Below the pieces are notes generated by a model, which was given only the letters and a program-made list of their open reading frames with translations, made no database searches and was not told the origin of the DNA. A program made the position numbers and the translations under genes. From assembly GCA_022340425.1 (NCBI GenBank), contig JAJDNY010000158.1, positions 1-33,167 of the forward strand: 33,167 bases of DNA. The letters are read 5' to 3'. The DNA comes from Desulfobacteraceae bacterium. Its GTDB lineage: Bacteria; Desulfobacterota; Desulfobacteria; Desulfobacterales; JAABRJ01. Shown here in pieces: positions 16,478 to 24,319 of this stretch (the first letter of the stretch is position 1; each line of letters begins with the position of its first letter).

Positions 16478-17821
16478 TCAAACCTTCTGCTTCAGAAACG
16501 CCGACAGATGGGCCGCTTCCCGCGGGCCGACGGTGATCGTCCAGCCGGGCAGCTCTTCCTCGACGTCACCGGCAATCGCCGCGGCATAGCCCGGGATGAT
16601 CAGTTCGGTGTGCTTGACCTTGTCCATGATGCCGCATTTTTTGACGAACATGCCGACTTCGTCTCCGTTGAACTTGCCGGCCGCCCAGGCGGTCATGACC
16701 GAAAGCCCCTCGGAGTCCTTGATCAACAGCCAAGCCGGGACCTTGCTGGCTTCCACTTCGCCGGAAACGATAAAATAGGTCAGGGCGAAGTTGGTGGTCA
16801 CCAACACGGGCGAATTTTCATCGGGGTTGTTGATGGGGTAGATGTCTTCGGTGACCGTCATGGGGCGCTGGGGGTCGGTGAAGATGTTGAGCCGCTCCAG
16901 CAGCAGCGGGAAGAGGTTTTCACCGGTGAAATCCGAGAGGATCACGATGCTGCCGTACTTGGCGATGAACATGCTGGCGATCAGGGTTTCCATGTCCAGG
17001 TTGCCGGCCATTTCGCAGGGGAAGGCGATCGTCGGGAAGCCCACGGCACGGTTGCCGTTTTTAAGCGCCGCGCGCCGGATGGCCACCTGGTCTTCCAGGG
17101 CGGCCTTGATTTCACGTGACCCGGGGTCCAGCACGATGGTCTTGATGCCCATCCCCACGAGCTTCTCGGTGAGCGGCGGCAGGCCCTCCACCGAATCGGC
17201 CTTTACCGCCAGGGGCAGACCGTTTTCCTTGGCCAGCGCACTGTAGGCATCGATATTGGCGGCGGTGGCGGCATACATCAGCGGCTGTTTGAAGCCGGCG
17301 GCCTCGATGCCAGCCTTCATGACCTCGACGTCGTCGGTCATCAGCACCAGGTTGAACTCGGAGGTCTCGGCAATCGTCTTGGCGGCCGCACCGAAGGCCG
17401 CTTTGTCGCCGTTGACGTCCTTGAGGGCGACCAGCTCCGGCCGCAGGTTGAGCCCCACCCGCTCGTACTGCAGCGCGTTCCACGCCTTGAGCTTGGTCTT
17501 CAGGGCGTCGGCGACGATATCCGAGGGCACCAGGGCCCCCAGGGCGGTGGGGTTGAAAAATGTTTTTTCGTGGCGGTACATGACGGTTTCGCCGCCCACC
17601 TGAAACTTCCGGACCCCCTTGCCGATGGCGACCGGCAGAATCGGCGGGGCCGAGGCCTCCGCCAGCTTCTCACGGGCCTCGTCGGATACGTAGGGGCAAT
17701 CGTCCAGGCTGGCCTTGCCCGATGCCAGGTTCATGGCGAAGGCAAGGCAGGTGGGCACCCCGCACTCCTTGCAGTTGGTTTTGGGCAGAAGTTTGAAAAT
17801 CTGAATACCGGTTAATGCCAT
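16478..17821 (-). CDS. acsC: corrinoid/iron-sulfur protein large (gamma) subunit AcsC
   Basis: This 447-aa subunit carries the cobamide and the low-potential cluster of CFeSP, which ferries the methyl group from AcsE to acetyl-CoA synthase. The N-terminal [4Fe-4S] site is Cys17, Cys20, Cys25 and Cys42 (NCKECGVPTC, then DDCPY), identical in spacing to the Moorella protein. A TIM-barrel domain and the C-terminal cobamide-binding domain follow. The length is as expected. The ribosome site AAAGGAG lies before the ATG. It lies 113 nt after acsB; that spacer carries an 11-bp GC hairpin. The partner small subunit AcsD is encoded first in the operon, not next to it. Confidence 0.96.
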   Translation of the reverse strand: MALTGIQIFKLLPKTNCKECGVPTCLAFAMNLASGKASLDDCPYVSDEAREKLAEASAPPILPVAIGKGVRKFQVGGETVMYRHEKTFFNPTALGALVPSDIVADALKTKLKAWNALQYERVGLNLRPELVALKDVNGDKAAFGAAAKTIAETSEFNLVLMTDDVEVMKAGIEAAGFKQPLMYAATAANIDAYSALAKENGLPLAVKADSVEGLPPLTEKLVGMGIKTIVLDPGSREIKAALEDQVAIRRAALKNGNRAVGFPTIAFPCEMAGNLDMETLIASMFIAKYGSIVILSDFTGENLFPLLLERLNIFTDPQRPMTVTEDIYPINNPDENSPVLVTTNFALTYFIVSGEVEASKVPAWLLIKDSEGLSVMTAWAAGKFNGDEVGMFVKKCGIMDKVKHTELIIPGYAAAIAGDVEEELPGWTITVGPREAAHLSAFLKQKV

Positions 17822-17890
17822 ATTGGGTTCTCCTTTTAGGATTTAAATTGCGCACCGCGTTTCAGGTTTGCCCGCCTCCCCCCGGATTGT

Positions 17891-17914
17891 AGGGCGGGCG
17901 CACGCGCCCGCCCT
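17891..17914 (-). other. 11-bp GC hairpin in the acsB-acsC spacer
   Basis: Arms 17891-17901 and 17904-17914 are perfect inverted repeats (AGGGCGGGCGC pairs with GCGCCCGCCCT) around two bases, allowing 9-10 pairs and a small loop in RNA. No U-run follows on either strand. It lies 20 nt after the acsB stop, as an mRNA 3'-stabilising element would. Confidence 0.55.
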
Positions 17915-17934
17915 GTTCCAACCGGTCGGACAGA

Positions 17935-20148
17935 TTAACCGACAATGGGCTCCATGGTGAGGGCCGGATGGCCTTTTTCCTGGAGGAAGGACATGATCTC
18001 CTCCTCCGTGGTGCCCACGGTCTCGTCGGCGATCATGTCGTAGAGGTTCTCACAGCCCATCTCCTTGCCGCGGGCGATGATGCGGTCCTTGATCTCCTCC
18101 TTGAGCATCTTGGGCATCCAGACCATGCGCAGCAGCCCGCCGTCGCCGACGATGAACTTGCGCTGGGTGATGTTGTACTTGGAGTGCCCCACAAACCCCG
18201 GCGATGAAGCCCCGCCGCCCATGACGCCGGCCAGGGTGGTGAACTTCATGCCGCAGGGGGTCTCGCCGGCGTACTCGCGGTTGACCGTCATGACCCCGTT
18301 ACAGCCCGGCAGCAGCGCCGCGATGCACTCGCAGCAGCCGCAGGTGGTCATGGGGTCGACCACCATCGAGTAGAAGTTGTAGTGGGTGATGGCGCCGCGG
18401 GAGGCCTTGGTAACGAACTCGTTGACCCCTTTCCACTGACCCAGCTTGGGATCCAGGCATTCGCCCTTTTCGATGGGCTGGTTGGGACCGGTGGGGTTGA
18501 TCTCATAAGAGGCCTTGCAGTCCATCCAGTTGTAGGCGCCGCAGAGGCCGGTGCGCTCGGGGCTGACGGTACAGACGTGGGTGGGTGCGAAGGACTGGCA
18601 CAGGGTGCAGGAGTAGAAGGTCTCCTCGCTTTCGTCGGTCATGGTGTCAACTCGCGCGTCGCGCATCTTATACTCCGCGCGGGCCCTGGCGGTCAGCTTG
18701 TCCACATCCTCCTTCTTGGTGTAGAGGGTGACCTGGACCTTGTCGATGATCTTGGTGAAATCCTGGTGGAACTTGGCATGCAGGACGACGCCGATGTCTT
18801 TGAAGGTAAAGCCCTTCTCCACCGCCGCCTTGCTCACCCGGATCCAGGCGATATCGCGCTGGCCGATGTGCATCACGTACTGGATGTAGTTCACCAGGTG
18901 GTGGATCTGGCGCTCGATGATGGGCTCGAAGTCCGCCTGGAATTCGCGGCCGGCCACCTGCACGTAGATCCCCAGGGGCAAGACATCGCCCTGTTTGAGG
19001 TCGGGGATGTCGGGGCCGATCACGGTGACCTTGCCGTCCTCGATCTCGTTCATTTCGGCCATCTTGACCAGTTCGGTGCACTGGGTCTTACCGCCGCCCA
19101 TCTGGCAGAAGAGATCCGCCCCGCGCACCCGCTCGCCCTCGAAGGCCGGGCCGAAGGCGCACGGGATGTCGATCTTGGTCACCTGGACCTTGAGGCCGCG
19201 CACTTCGATGGAGCGCTGGGCCATCTCCTCGTGCTTGACGTTGGCCACGACGTGCTCGTAGGTGCAGATACCGGTGGGCAGAATTTCGGGGATGTCGGTG
19301 TCGGCCAGGGTCGGAAAACCCCAGTTGACGCAGCCGGCGGCCGCCGCGGCCCACTCGGCGTTGACGTCGCCCAGGGCGTTGACGAAGGCGAAGATGCGGT
19401 TTTTGTTGTAGAGCAGGATCTTGCGGTAATCGCCGGGCTGCACCCCGCCGAAGGCCATGGCCGCGCGGTTGGCGAAGCCGAGGGCGAAGATCGCCGAGGA
19501 GATGTCCGGCCCGAAGGGCACGATGCGGGTGTTCCAGCCGATCTGGACCCCGGCCTCGAGCAGCTGCTGGCTGACGGTGGTCCCGTTCTGGTTGGCGGCG
19601 CAGAAAATGTAGAGGGATTTCTGCTGGTATTCCTCCACGATCAGCTTGGCAGTTTCGGGATCCGGGGCCGCGCCGACGATGGCGGCGAAACCCGGGGCCG
19701 AACCATCGACGAATTCCACCCCGCGCTTGCGGAAAACGGTGTCGTCGGCGGCGCCCAGCCAGATCTTGCCGGCCTCCTCGTCGATCTCCTCGGAGTGCAG
19801 GTAGAAATCCGGGTCCTCCAGGTAGCGGATCGCCTCCTGGATTTCAAAGGCGAACAGGGCGGCCATGCCGGCGTCCAGCAGGGGCCCGAGGTACGGCAGG
19901 TGGTGCTTGCCCTTGAGGTGCGGCGGCAGGAGCTTGCGGGCGATCTCCAGCGGCTTTTGCATGTCCTCGAGGGTTTCCACCTTGTGGCCGGTCAGAGAGT
20001 AGATGACCGGCAGGAAGTAGGCGGTGTTGGGGAAGCCGACCTTGGTGGCGGCCTCGTGTTTTTCCAATGTGGTCTTGAGTAGACCTTCGACCTTGGAGAC
20101 GATGTTGTAGCCACCCTGGATGGCCGCAAATGCTACGAGTTTAGACAT
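17935..20148 (-). CDS. acsB: acetyl-CoA synthase catalytic (beta) subunit AcsB
   Basis: This 737-aa enzyme joins the CFeSP methyl group, CO from CODH and CoA into acetyl-CoA, and in sulfate reducers can also run in reverse. The A-cluster residues are all present: Cys514, Cys517, Cys526 and Cys536 for the [4Fe-4S] part (CTLCQSFAPTHVC, then GLCGAYNW) and Cys603-Gly-Cys605 (TTCGCCEC) for the distal nickel. Each sits eight residues later than in the Moorella protein. The N-terminal domain that docks on CODH is present, so this is the bacterial full-length form and not the shorter archaeal CdhC. AAGGAGG precedes the ATG. It follows cooS by 38 nt. Confidence 0.97.
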   Translation of the reverse strand: MSKLVAFAAIQGGYNIVSKVEGLLKTTLEKHEAATKVGFPNTAYFLPVIYSLTGHKVETLEDMQKPLEIARKLLPPHLKGKHHLPYLGPLLDAGMAALFAFEIQEAIRYLEDPDFYLHSEEIDEEAGKIWLGAADDTVFRKRGVEFVDGSAPGFAAIVGAAPDPETAKLIVEEYQQKSLYIFCAANQNGTTVSQQLLEAGVQIGWNTRIVPFGPDISSAIFALGFANRAAMAFGGVQPGDYRKILLYNKNRIFAFVNALGDVNAEWAAAAAGCVNWGFPTLADTDIPEILPTGICTYEHVVANVKHEEMAQRSIEVRGLKVQVTKIDIPCAFGPAFEGERVRGADLFCQMGGGKTQCTELVKMAEMNEIEDGKVTVIGPDIPDLKQGDVLPLGIYVQVAGREFQADFEPIIERQIHHLVNYIQYVMHIGQRDIAWIRVSKAAVEKGFTFKDIGVVLHAKFHQDFTKIIDKVQVTLYTKKEDVDKLTARARAEYKMRDARVDTMTDESEETFYSCTLCQSFAPTHVCTVSPERTGLCGAYNWMDCKASYEINPTGPNQPIEKGECLDPKLGQWKGVNEFVTKASRGAITHYNFYSMVVDPMTTCGCCECIAALLPGCNGVMTVNREYAGETPCGMKFTTLAGVMGGGASSPGFVGHSKYNITQRKFIVGDGGLLRMVWMPKMLKEEIKDRIIARGKEMGCENLYDMIADETVGTTEEEIMSFLQEKGHPALTMEPIVG

Positions 20149-20186
20149 ACCTTCCTCCTTCGTTGAGGATTTAAAATGAATTTATG

Positions 20187-22232
20187 TTAAGCCACATCCA
20201 ATTTCTGGCGGTCGGCCATGTCCATCAGGACCCGTTCGCGGGCCTTGTCGATGCCCAGCGCCTTGCGCTTCTTGTCGATGTGGGCGATCATTTTGCGCGC
20301 ATGCAGGATCGGGTCGACTTCCAGGTCCCACATGCCGCCGTACATCTTCTCGAATTCCTCGAAGAGATACTTCTGGAACTTGGGCGCCCCGGTCACCGGC
20401 AGGGTCACGCCGAAGACCGTGTAGACGCCGGAGGCGACGAAATAGTGCCCGATGCTGATGGCCTTCTCGCTCATCCACTCGGGGGCGCTGCCGGCCGCCG
20501 GCAGGTCACTGATGTCGTTGCCCAGCCCGCCAGCCTTGACCACCTCGGCGGCCGCCAGCAGGATGCGGCTGTTGTCCACACAGGAGCCCATGTGCAGGAC
20601 CGGCGGGATGCCGACGGTCTCACAGACCTCCGCCAGCCCGGGGCCGCAGAAGACGCCGGCGGTTTCCGGGGTCAGCAGCCCTTCCATGGCGCAGGCGATG
20701 CCGTTGCAGCCGGTGGTCAGGACGATGACGTCGTTTTTGATGAGCTCCTTGACCACCTCGATGTGGCCCTCGTTGTGGCGGGTGCGGGCGTTGTTGCAAC
20801 CGACGACGCCGGCAATGCCCCGGATGCGGCCGTTGATGATGTTGTCGTTGAGGGTGAAGTAGGAGCCGCGGAAGGTGCCGCCCAGGTGATACTGGATCGA
20901 TTCGACGCCAAAGCCGGCGATCTGGGTGGCCTTGTGTTTGGGGATCATCACGTCGGCGCCGCGGTTTTGGAAGTTGTCGATGGCGATCTTGATGATCTTT
21001 TTGGCGTCCTCCATGGCGTAGTGCTCATCGAATTCGATGTGCATCACGTTGTCCTGCTCCATGCGGGCGATGGGATGCGTGGTGATCACCTTGGTGTGGA
21101 AGCACTTGGCCACGTTGGCGATGTTCTGGAAGATGCACTGGATGTCCACCACCATGGCATCCACCGCGCCGGTGATGATGGCCAGTTCCTGCTGCAGAAA
21201 GGTGCCGCAGAGCGGCACGCCGTGGCGCTGCAACACCTCGTTGGCGGTACAGCAGATCCCGCTCAACTGGAGCCCCTTGGCGCCCTTGGACTTGGCGTAG
21301 TCTTGAATTTCCTGGGTCTGGGCGGCGGCCACGATCATCTCCGAGAGCACCGGCTCGTGCCCATGGATGACGAGGTTGACGTGGTCCTCTTTCAGCACGC
21401 CCAGGTTGGCCTCGGACTGCAGGGGGTAGGGGGTGCCGAAGAGCACGTCCTGGAGGTCGGTGGCCAGCATCGAGCCGCCCCAACCGTCGGCGATGGCGGC
21501 CCGGGTGCCCTGCTTCATCAGGTTTTTGTAGTCCTGGTCAACCCCGATGTGGGTGCGGTGCATGATCTCGACGATCTCGCGGTCGATGTTGCGGGGCAGC
21601 ACGCCGAACTTCTTCCACTTTTCATAGAGCGCCTCGGGGGCGCGTTTGAGGTAGTGCAGCTCGCCCTCGGGCTTGCCCCACTCGCCCATGGCGACATCGG
21701 CGACCTCCTTCGCTATTTCGTCGGTGTCGCGGTCAAGCTCCTGGCCGTCCACGGTCACCTTGGTGGCCACCCCCAGCCAGGGGGCGATTTCCAGCAGCTT
21801 GTTGGTGTCCTTGATGTGGTAGTCTTCGGTCTCCTTGTAGGCGGCGGACTTGAAGACCTCGGCCACGCAGCGGCCGTGATCGGAGTGGGCCGCGGCCCCG
21901 CCGGCGATCATACGGATGAAATTGCGCGCGGCGATGGTGTTGGGGGTGGCCCCGCAGAGCCCCTTGCGGTCGTCGCTGTTCTCGTCATAGTCCTTGGGCA
22001 GCGGCAGGCGGCAGGGTCCCATGCCGCAGTTCTTGCAGCAAATCCCCTGGGTGCCGATATTGCAGGGCTTCATGGCCGCGGCGCGGTCAAATACCGTGTC
22101 GATGCCCAGCGCCTGGGCCCGTCGAATCATCTCCTGGGAGGCGGTGTCGATGGTGGCGCCCACGGGGTCCGCAAGCTTGTCCTTTTTGGCGGTTTTGAGT
22201 TCCTTAGCGGCTTTTACTACTTCTTCTGCCAT
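20187..22232 (-). CDS. acsA: anaerobic carbon monoxide dehydrogenase catalytic subunit (CooS/AcsA)
   Basis: This 681-aa Ni-Fe-S enzyme reduces CO2 to CO for acetyl-CoA synthase, or oxidises CO. The N-terminal cysteines of the D and B clusters are Cys57, Cys65, Cys66, Cys69 and Cys74 (PCNIGTQGICCKNCGMGPC), followed by the LCGATPNTIAARN segment with the last B-cluster Cys. NLVIHGHEPVLSE holds the His ligand side of the C-cluster, and later GCNGIACAMEGL and MGSCVDNSR supply C-cluster cysteines. Length fits the ACS-bound type (about 670-680 aa). I chose the ATG at 22232, preceded by GAGGAGGAA; the frame is open six codons further. No cooC-type nickel-insertion ATPase gene is present in the window. 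Confidence 0.96.
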   Translation of the reverse strand: MAEEVVKAAKELKTAKKDKLADPVGATIDTASQEMIRRAQALGIDTVFDRAAAMKPCNIGTQGICCKNCGMGPCRLPLPKDYDENSDDRKGLCGATPNTIAARNFIRMIAGGAAAHSDHGRCVAEVFKSAAYKETEDYHIKDTNKLLEIAPWLGVATKVTVDGQELDRDTDEIAKEVADVAMGEWGKPEGELHYLKRAPEALYEKWKKFGVLPRNIDREIVEIMHRTHIGVDQDYKNLMKQGTRAAIADGWGGSMLATDLQDVLFGTPYPLQSEANLGVLKEDHVNLVIHGHEPVLSEMIVAAAQTQEIQDYAKSKGAKGLQLSGICCTANEVLQRHGVPLCGTFLQQELAIITGAVDAMVVDIQCIFQNIANVAKCFHTKVITTHPIARMEQDNVMHIEFDEHYAMEDAKKIIKIAIDNFQNRGADVMIPKHKATQIAGFGVESIQYHLGGTFRGSYFTLNDNIINGRIRGIAGVVGCNNARTRHNEGHIEVVKELIKNDVIVLTTGCNGIACAMEGLLTPETAGVFCGPGLAEVCETVGIPPVLHMGSCVDNSRILLAAAEVVKAGGLGNDISDLPAAGSAPEWMSEKAISIGHYFVASGVYTVFGVTLPVTGAPKFQKYLFEEFEKMYGGMWDLEVDPILHARKMIAHIDKKRKALGIDKARERVLMDMADRQKLDVA

Positions 22233-22307
22233 TTTTCGGTTCCTCCTCAACGTTGAATGAACTGCGGTACTTCGAAAACGACATGTTCAAATGGCGTCAG
22301 GCTGCCT

Positions 22308-23891
22308 TCAGGAAGCGTGGCGTCGGTGAATCCACTGCAGTTTGTCGACGACCTTGTCGATGCTGGGCTTCTGGACTTCGGCGGGGGTCTTCTTGACCTC
22401 GCCGGCGGCCTTGGCCGCACCGTGGGCACCGCTTTGGGCCATCCGGGCCTCGCGTTCTTTGGCCCGCTTGGCGCGGATCTCGTCCATTTCGGCCTCGATC
22501 TTGGCCTTCTCGGCCGCGGCGGCCTGGGCTTCGGCATCCGCCTTGGCCTTGGCTTCGGCCTCGGCTTTGGCCTTGGCATCCGCTTCGGCCTTGGCCTTGG
22601 CCTCGGCTTCGGCTTTGGCCTTGGCTTCCGCATCGGCCTTGGCCTGGGCTTCCGCCGCCGCTTTGGCCTTGGCTTCGGCCTCCGGATCGACCGCGGGTGC
22701 CTCCTTTACCGGGGCGGGCTTGGCTTCAGCCGCCGGTGCCGGGGCGGCCTTGGCTGCCGGTGCGGGTTTGGCGGCCGGAGCGGCCGGTGCGGCCTTGGCG
22801 GCGGCAGCCGGAGCGGCTTTGGCAGCCGGCGCGCCTTTCTTCTTTTCTTCCGTGATGGTCAGGTCCGGCTCCGGGGCGAGCGCGGCCAGGTCGATATCGA
22901 CATCATCCAGCCGTTTGGCGACGGGGGCGACCTCAGCGGCGGCGCCGCCGGCCAGGGCCAGATCGATGAAGGAGCGCACCATTCGAGCGGATTCGGGGTG
23001 ACGCATGATAAGCACATCCGAGCCGGCCAGGAGGTAAGTCACGGCCCCAACGGCCTCCATCATGATGGCCCGTCTTTCAGGGTCCCCCAGGATCGGCGCC
23101 TCATCCACGGGCTGTTTGGCCTCCTTGCACTTCCAGACCTCGTTGCCCAGGTTGTTGATGATCGGAAACTGCAGTTTGTCGTCCCCCTGGTTCATGGCCG
23201 CCATGCGCAGGCGCTCCATCACCGAGTAGCTGTACTCCATGCCGTAGCCCAGCCCGCCGGTGGTGGGGTCAATAATCACGCGGTTCATCGGGACACCGAG
23301 GTTTTCGAGCAGGATGTTGACCTGTTTGGCGAGGTTGACGTCGATCGGGGAGGAGGAGATGATGACGTGGCCGTAGCCCATGGCGGCAGCCCCGATGCCC
23401 TTGTGGTTGGCATCTTCCACAGGCCCGATCACCAGGGTGTGATCCTGGCATTCCTCGGCCACTTTCTTGAATACCGCCTCGTCCTTCTTGACGTTGGCGG
23501 TGCCCCAGGCGATCAGCGGAACGTTGATCGCGTCGGCGACTTTCTTGACGGTTTGGGCGGCGGCCTCGGGACTGGCGTCGTTGCCGTTGGGGTCGGTGCT
23601 TTTCAACTGCAGCACGATCAGGTCGGCGCCGTAGGATTCGATGCATTTCTTGGCCCATGCCACCGGATCTGAAACGACATCCTCGAAGGGTTTGAGCGCG
23701 GCTGCGGGCCAATCATCGGGTTTGATGTCCCAGACTTCCATCGCGATTTTGGGCTTGCAGGGCATCTTCCCCTCGAACTGGTAGAAGGGGTAGCATGTTT
23801 CCCCACCGACAGTGACCGCCTTGTTGCCACTGCCCAAGGTGATTTCCTTTATGCTCCCGGCATAAGATTCTTTGTAAAATTCGAAGCCCAA
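22308..23891 (-). CDS. acsD: corrinoid/iron-sulfur protein small (delta) subunit AcsD with long repeat-rich C-terminus
   Basis: Residues 1 to about 312 form the TIM-barrel small subunit of CFeSP, which with AcsC binds the cobamide (FEGKMPCKPKIAMEVWD, LQLKSTDPNG, IIDPTTGGLGYGMEYSYSVMERLR). Known AcsD/CdhD proteins end near 310-320 residues. Here about 215 more follow: an acidic stretch (DDVDIDLAALAPEPDL), an Ala/Pro/Lys linker (about 345-400), a helix built of EAKAKAEA-type repeats (about 402-475), and a basic tail ending VVDKLQWIHRRHAS. The repeat helix resembles TolA domain II or a single alpha-helix spacer. It may tether the methyl carrier to ACS/CODH or to another surface; this is inference. 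It is the first gene of the operon, 75 nt before cooS. The ribosome site AAGGAGG precedes the ATG. Confidence 0.92.
   Translation of the reverse strand: MGFEFYKESYAGSIKEITLGSGNKAVTVGGETCYPFYQFEGKMPCKPKIAMEVWDIKPDDWPAAALKPFEDVVSDPVAWAKKCIESYGADLIVLQLKSTDPNGNDASPEAAAQTVKKVADAINVPLIAWGTANVKKDEAVFKKVAEECQDHTLVIGPVEDANHKGIGAAAMGYGHVIISSSPIDVNLAKQVNILLENLGVPMNRVIIDPTTGGLGYGMEYSYSVMERLRMAAMNQGDDKLQFPIINNLGNEVWKCKEAKQPVDEAPILGDPERRAIMMEAVGAVTYLLAGSDVLIMRHPESARMVRSFIDLALAGGAAAEVAPVAKRLDDVDIDLAALAPEPDLTITEEKKKGAPAAKAAPAAAAKAAPAAPAAKPAPAAKAAPAPAAEAKPAPVKEAPAVDPEAEAKAKAAAEAQAKADAEAKAKAEAEAKAKAEADAKAKAEAEAKAKADAEAQAAAAEKAKIEAEMDEIRAKRAKEREARMAQSGAHGAAKAAGEVKKTPAEVQKPSIDKVVDKLQWIHRRHAS
22490..22690 (-). 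repeat. degenerate in-frame repeats encoding Ala/Glu/Lys-rich helix of AcsD
   Basis: Short units of 12-24 bases (variants of GCCAAGGCCGAAGC on the minus strand) are repeated in tandem within the acsD 3' part. They translate to EAKAKA, EAEAKA and DAKAKA words. Such DNA is prone to slippage, so repeat number may vary between strains and may be misassembled. Confidence 0.7.
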
Positions 23892-24173
23892 TGTTACCTC
23901 CTTGTGGAAAAAGTTTGTCAGTAAGATCCGTTACCCAACTCCCACACTTGCGGCCGACCGGAAGTCATCCGGGACCTGGACTACTGTCTCGATCCGCCTC
24001 CTTTCCAAATTTGGATGTGATTCTGGATACCCCTATCTTTACACCTGCAAGCCTCGGCCCAGAGGTGCAGCTCTTGCTACAAACCCGAGGGGCACTGGCA
24101 CCCCGCCAGGCTCAGGTTGAAATGACTTACATTGCGACCCCATCCGGACGCTACAATTTACCGAATATTTTGA

Positions 24174-24200
24174 CTTATATTACGGGTATTGGTTTGTCAA
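24174..24200 (-). promoter_or_regulatory. sigma-70-type promoter of the ACS operon
   Basis: On the minus strand a consensus -35 TTGACA (24195-24200) is followed after 15 bases by TATAAG (24174-24179). The spacer is two bases short of ideal, which often marks an activator-dependent promoter. The start would fall near 24167, about 275 nt before the acsD ATG. Confidence 0.5.
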
Positions 24201-24258
24201 GAGAGGAGTGCCCCGAAGGCTCTTTTTTTGAGAAATAACCAATAACCAGTGGCTGCCC

Positions 24259-24309
24259 GGGGCCCACGGCCCAGGGTCGAGCGGCCGATCCACTTGCGCA
24301 GTGGGCCCC
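24259..24309 (-). terminator. possible terminator after the RACo gene
   Basis: A 9-bp perfect stem GGGGCCCAC (24259-24267) / GTGGGCCCC (24301-24309) encloses 33 nt, 11 nt after the stop. Only a scattered U-rich stretch follows on the minus strand, so termination is uncertain. Confidence 0.35.
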
Positions 24310-24319
24310 AGGGCCGCCC

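Larger units (their letters stand above)
23892..24319 (-). other. leader and upstream region of the ACS operon
   Basis: This 428-bp stretch has no credible gene. It holds the promoter above and then a leader of about 275 nt. Foldable parts are CTGGC-ACCCC-GCCAG at 24095-24109, CCGGA-AGTCA-TCCGG at 23958-23972 and the 12-bp palindrome TCCAAATTTGGA at 24004-24015. I looked for the cobalamin and tetrahydrofolate riboswitch cores and did not find them. A plus-strand frame of 115 codons here is short of any recognisable protein sequence. Confidence 0.45.

Noticed and set aside
20184-22256. Very long plus-strand frames opposite cooS, acsB and the dikinase-like gene.
   Set aside because: High GC content keeps antisense frames open; the minus-strand proteins have complete active sites, and the plus-strand ones have no recognisable motif.
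22257-23672. Plus-strand frame of 471 codons opposite acsD, rich in Gly/Leu/Phe repeats.
   Set aside because: It is the antisense of the GC-rich acsD repeats; its low-complexity sequence is fully explained by that, and acsD is a clear family member.
23892-24173. Cobalamin or tetrahydrofolate riboswitch before acsD.
   Set aside because: The conserved B12-box and THF-core words were looked for on the minus strand and not found; only generic hairpins are present.
24204-24230. Plus-strand terminator-like hairpin followed by seven T residues.
   Set aside because: The stem is only about five pairs with a bulge, and no plus-strand gene ends there; it lies in the upstream part of the ACS promoter region.
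23891-24238. Plus-strand frame of 115 codons in the acsD upstream region.
   Set aside because: No family resemblance or ribosome site; it overlaps the acsD start and the likely promoter.
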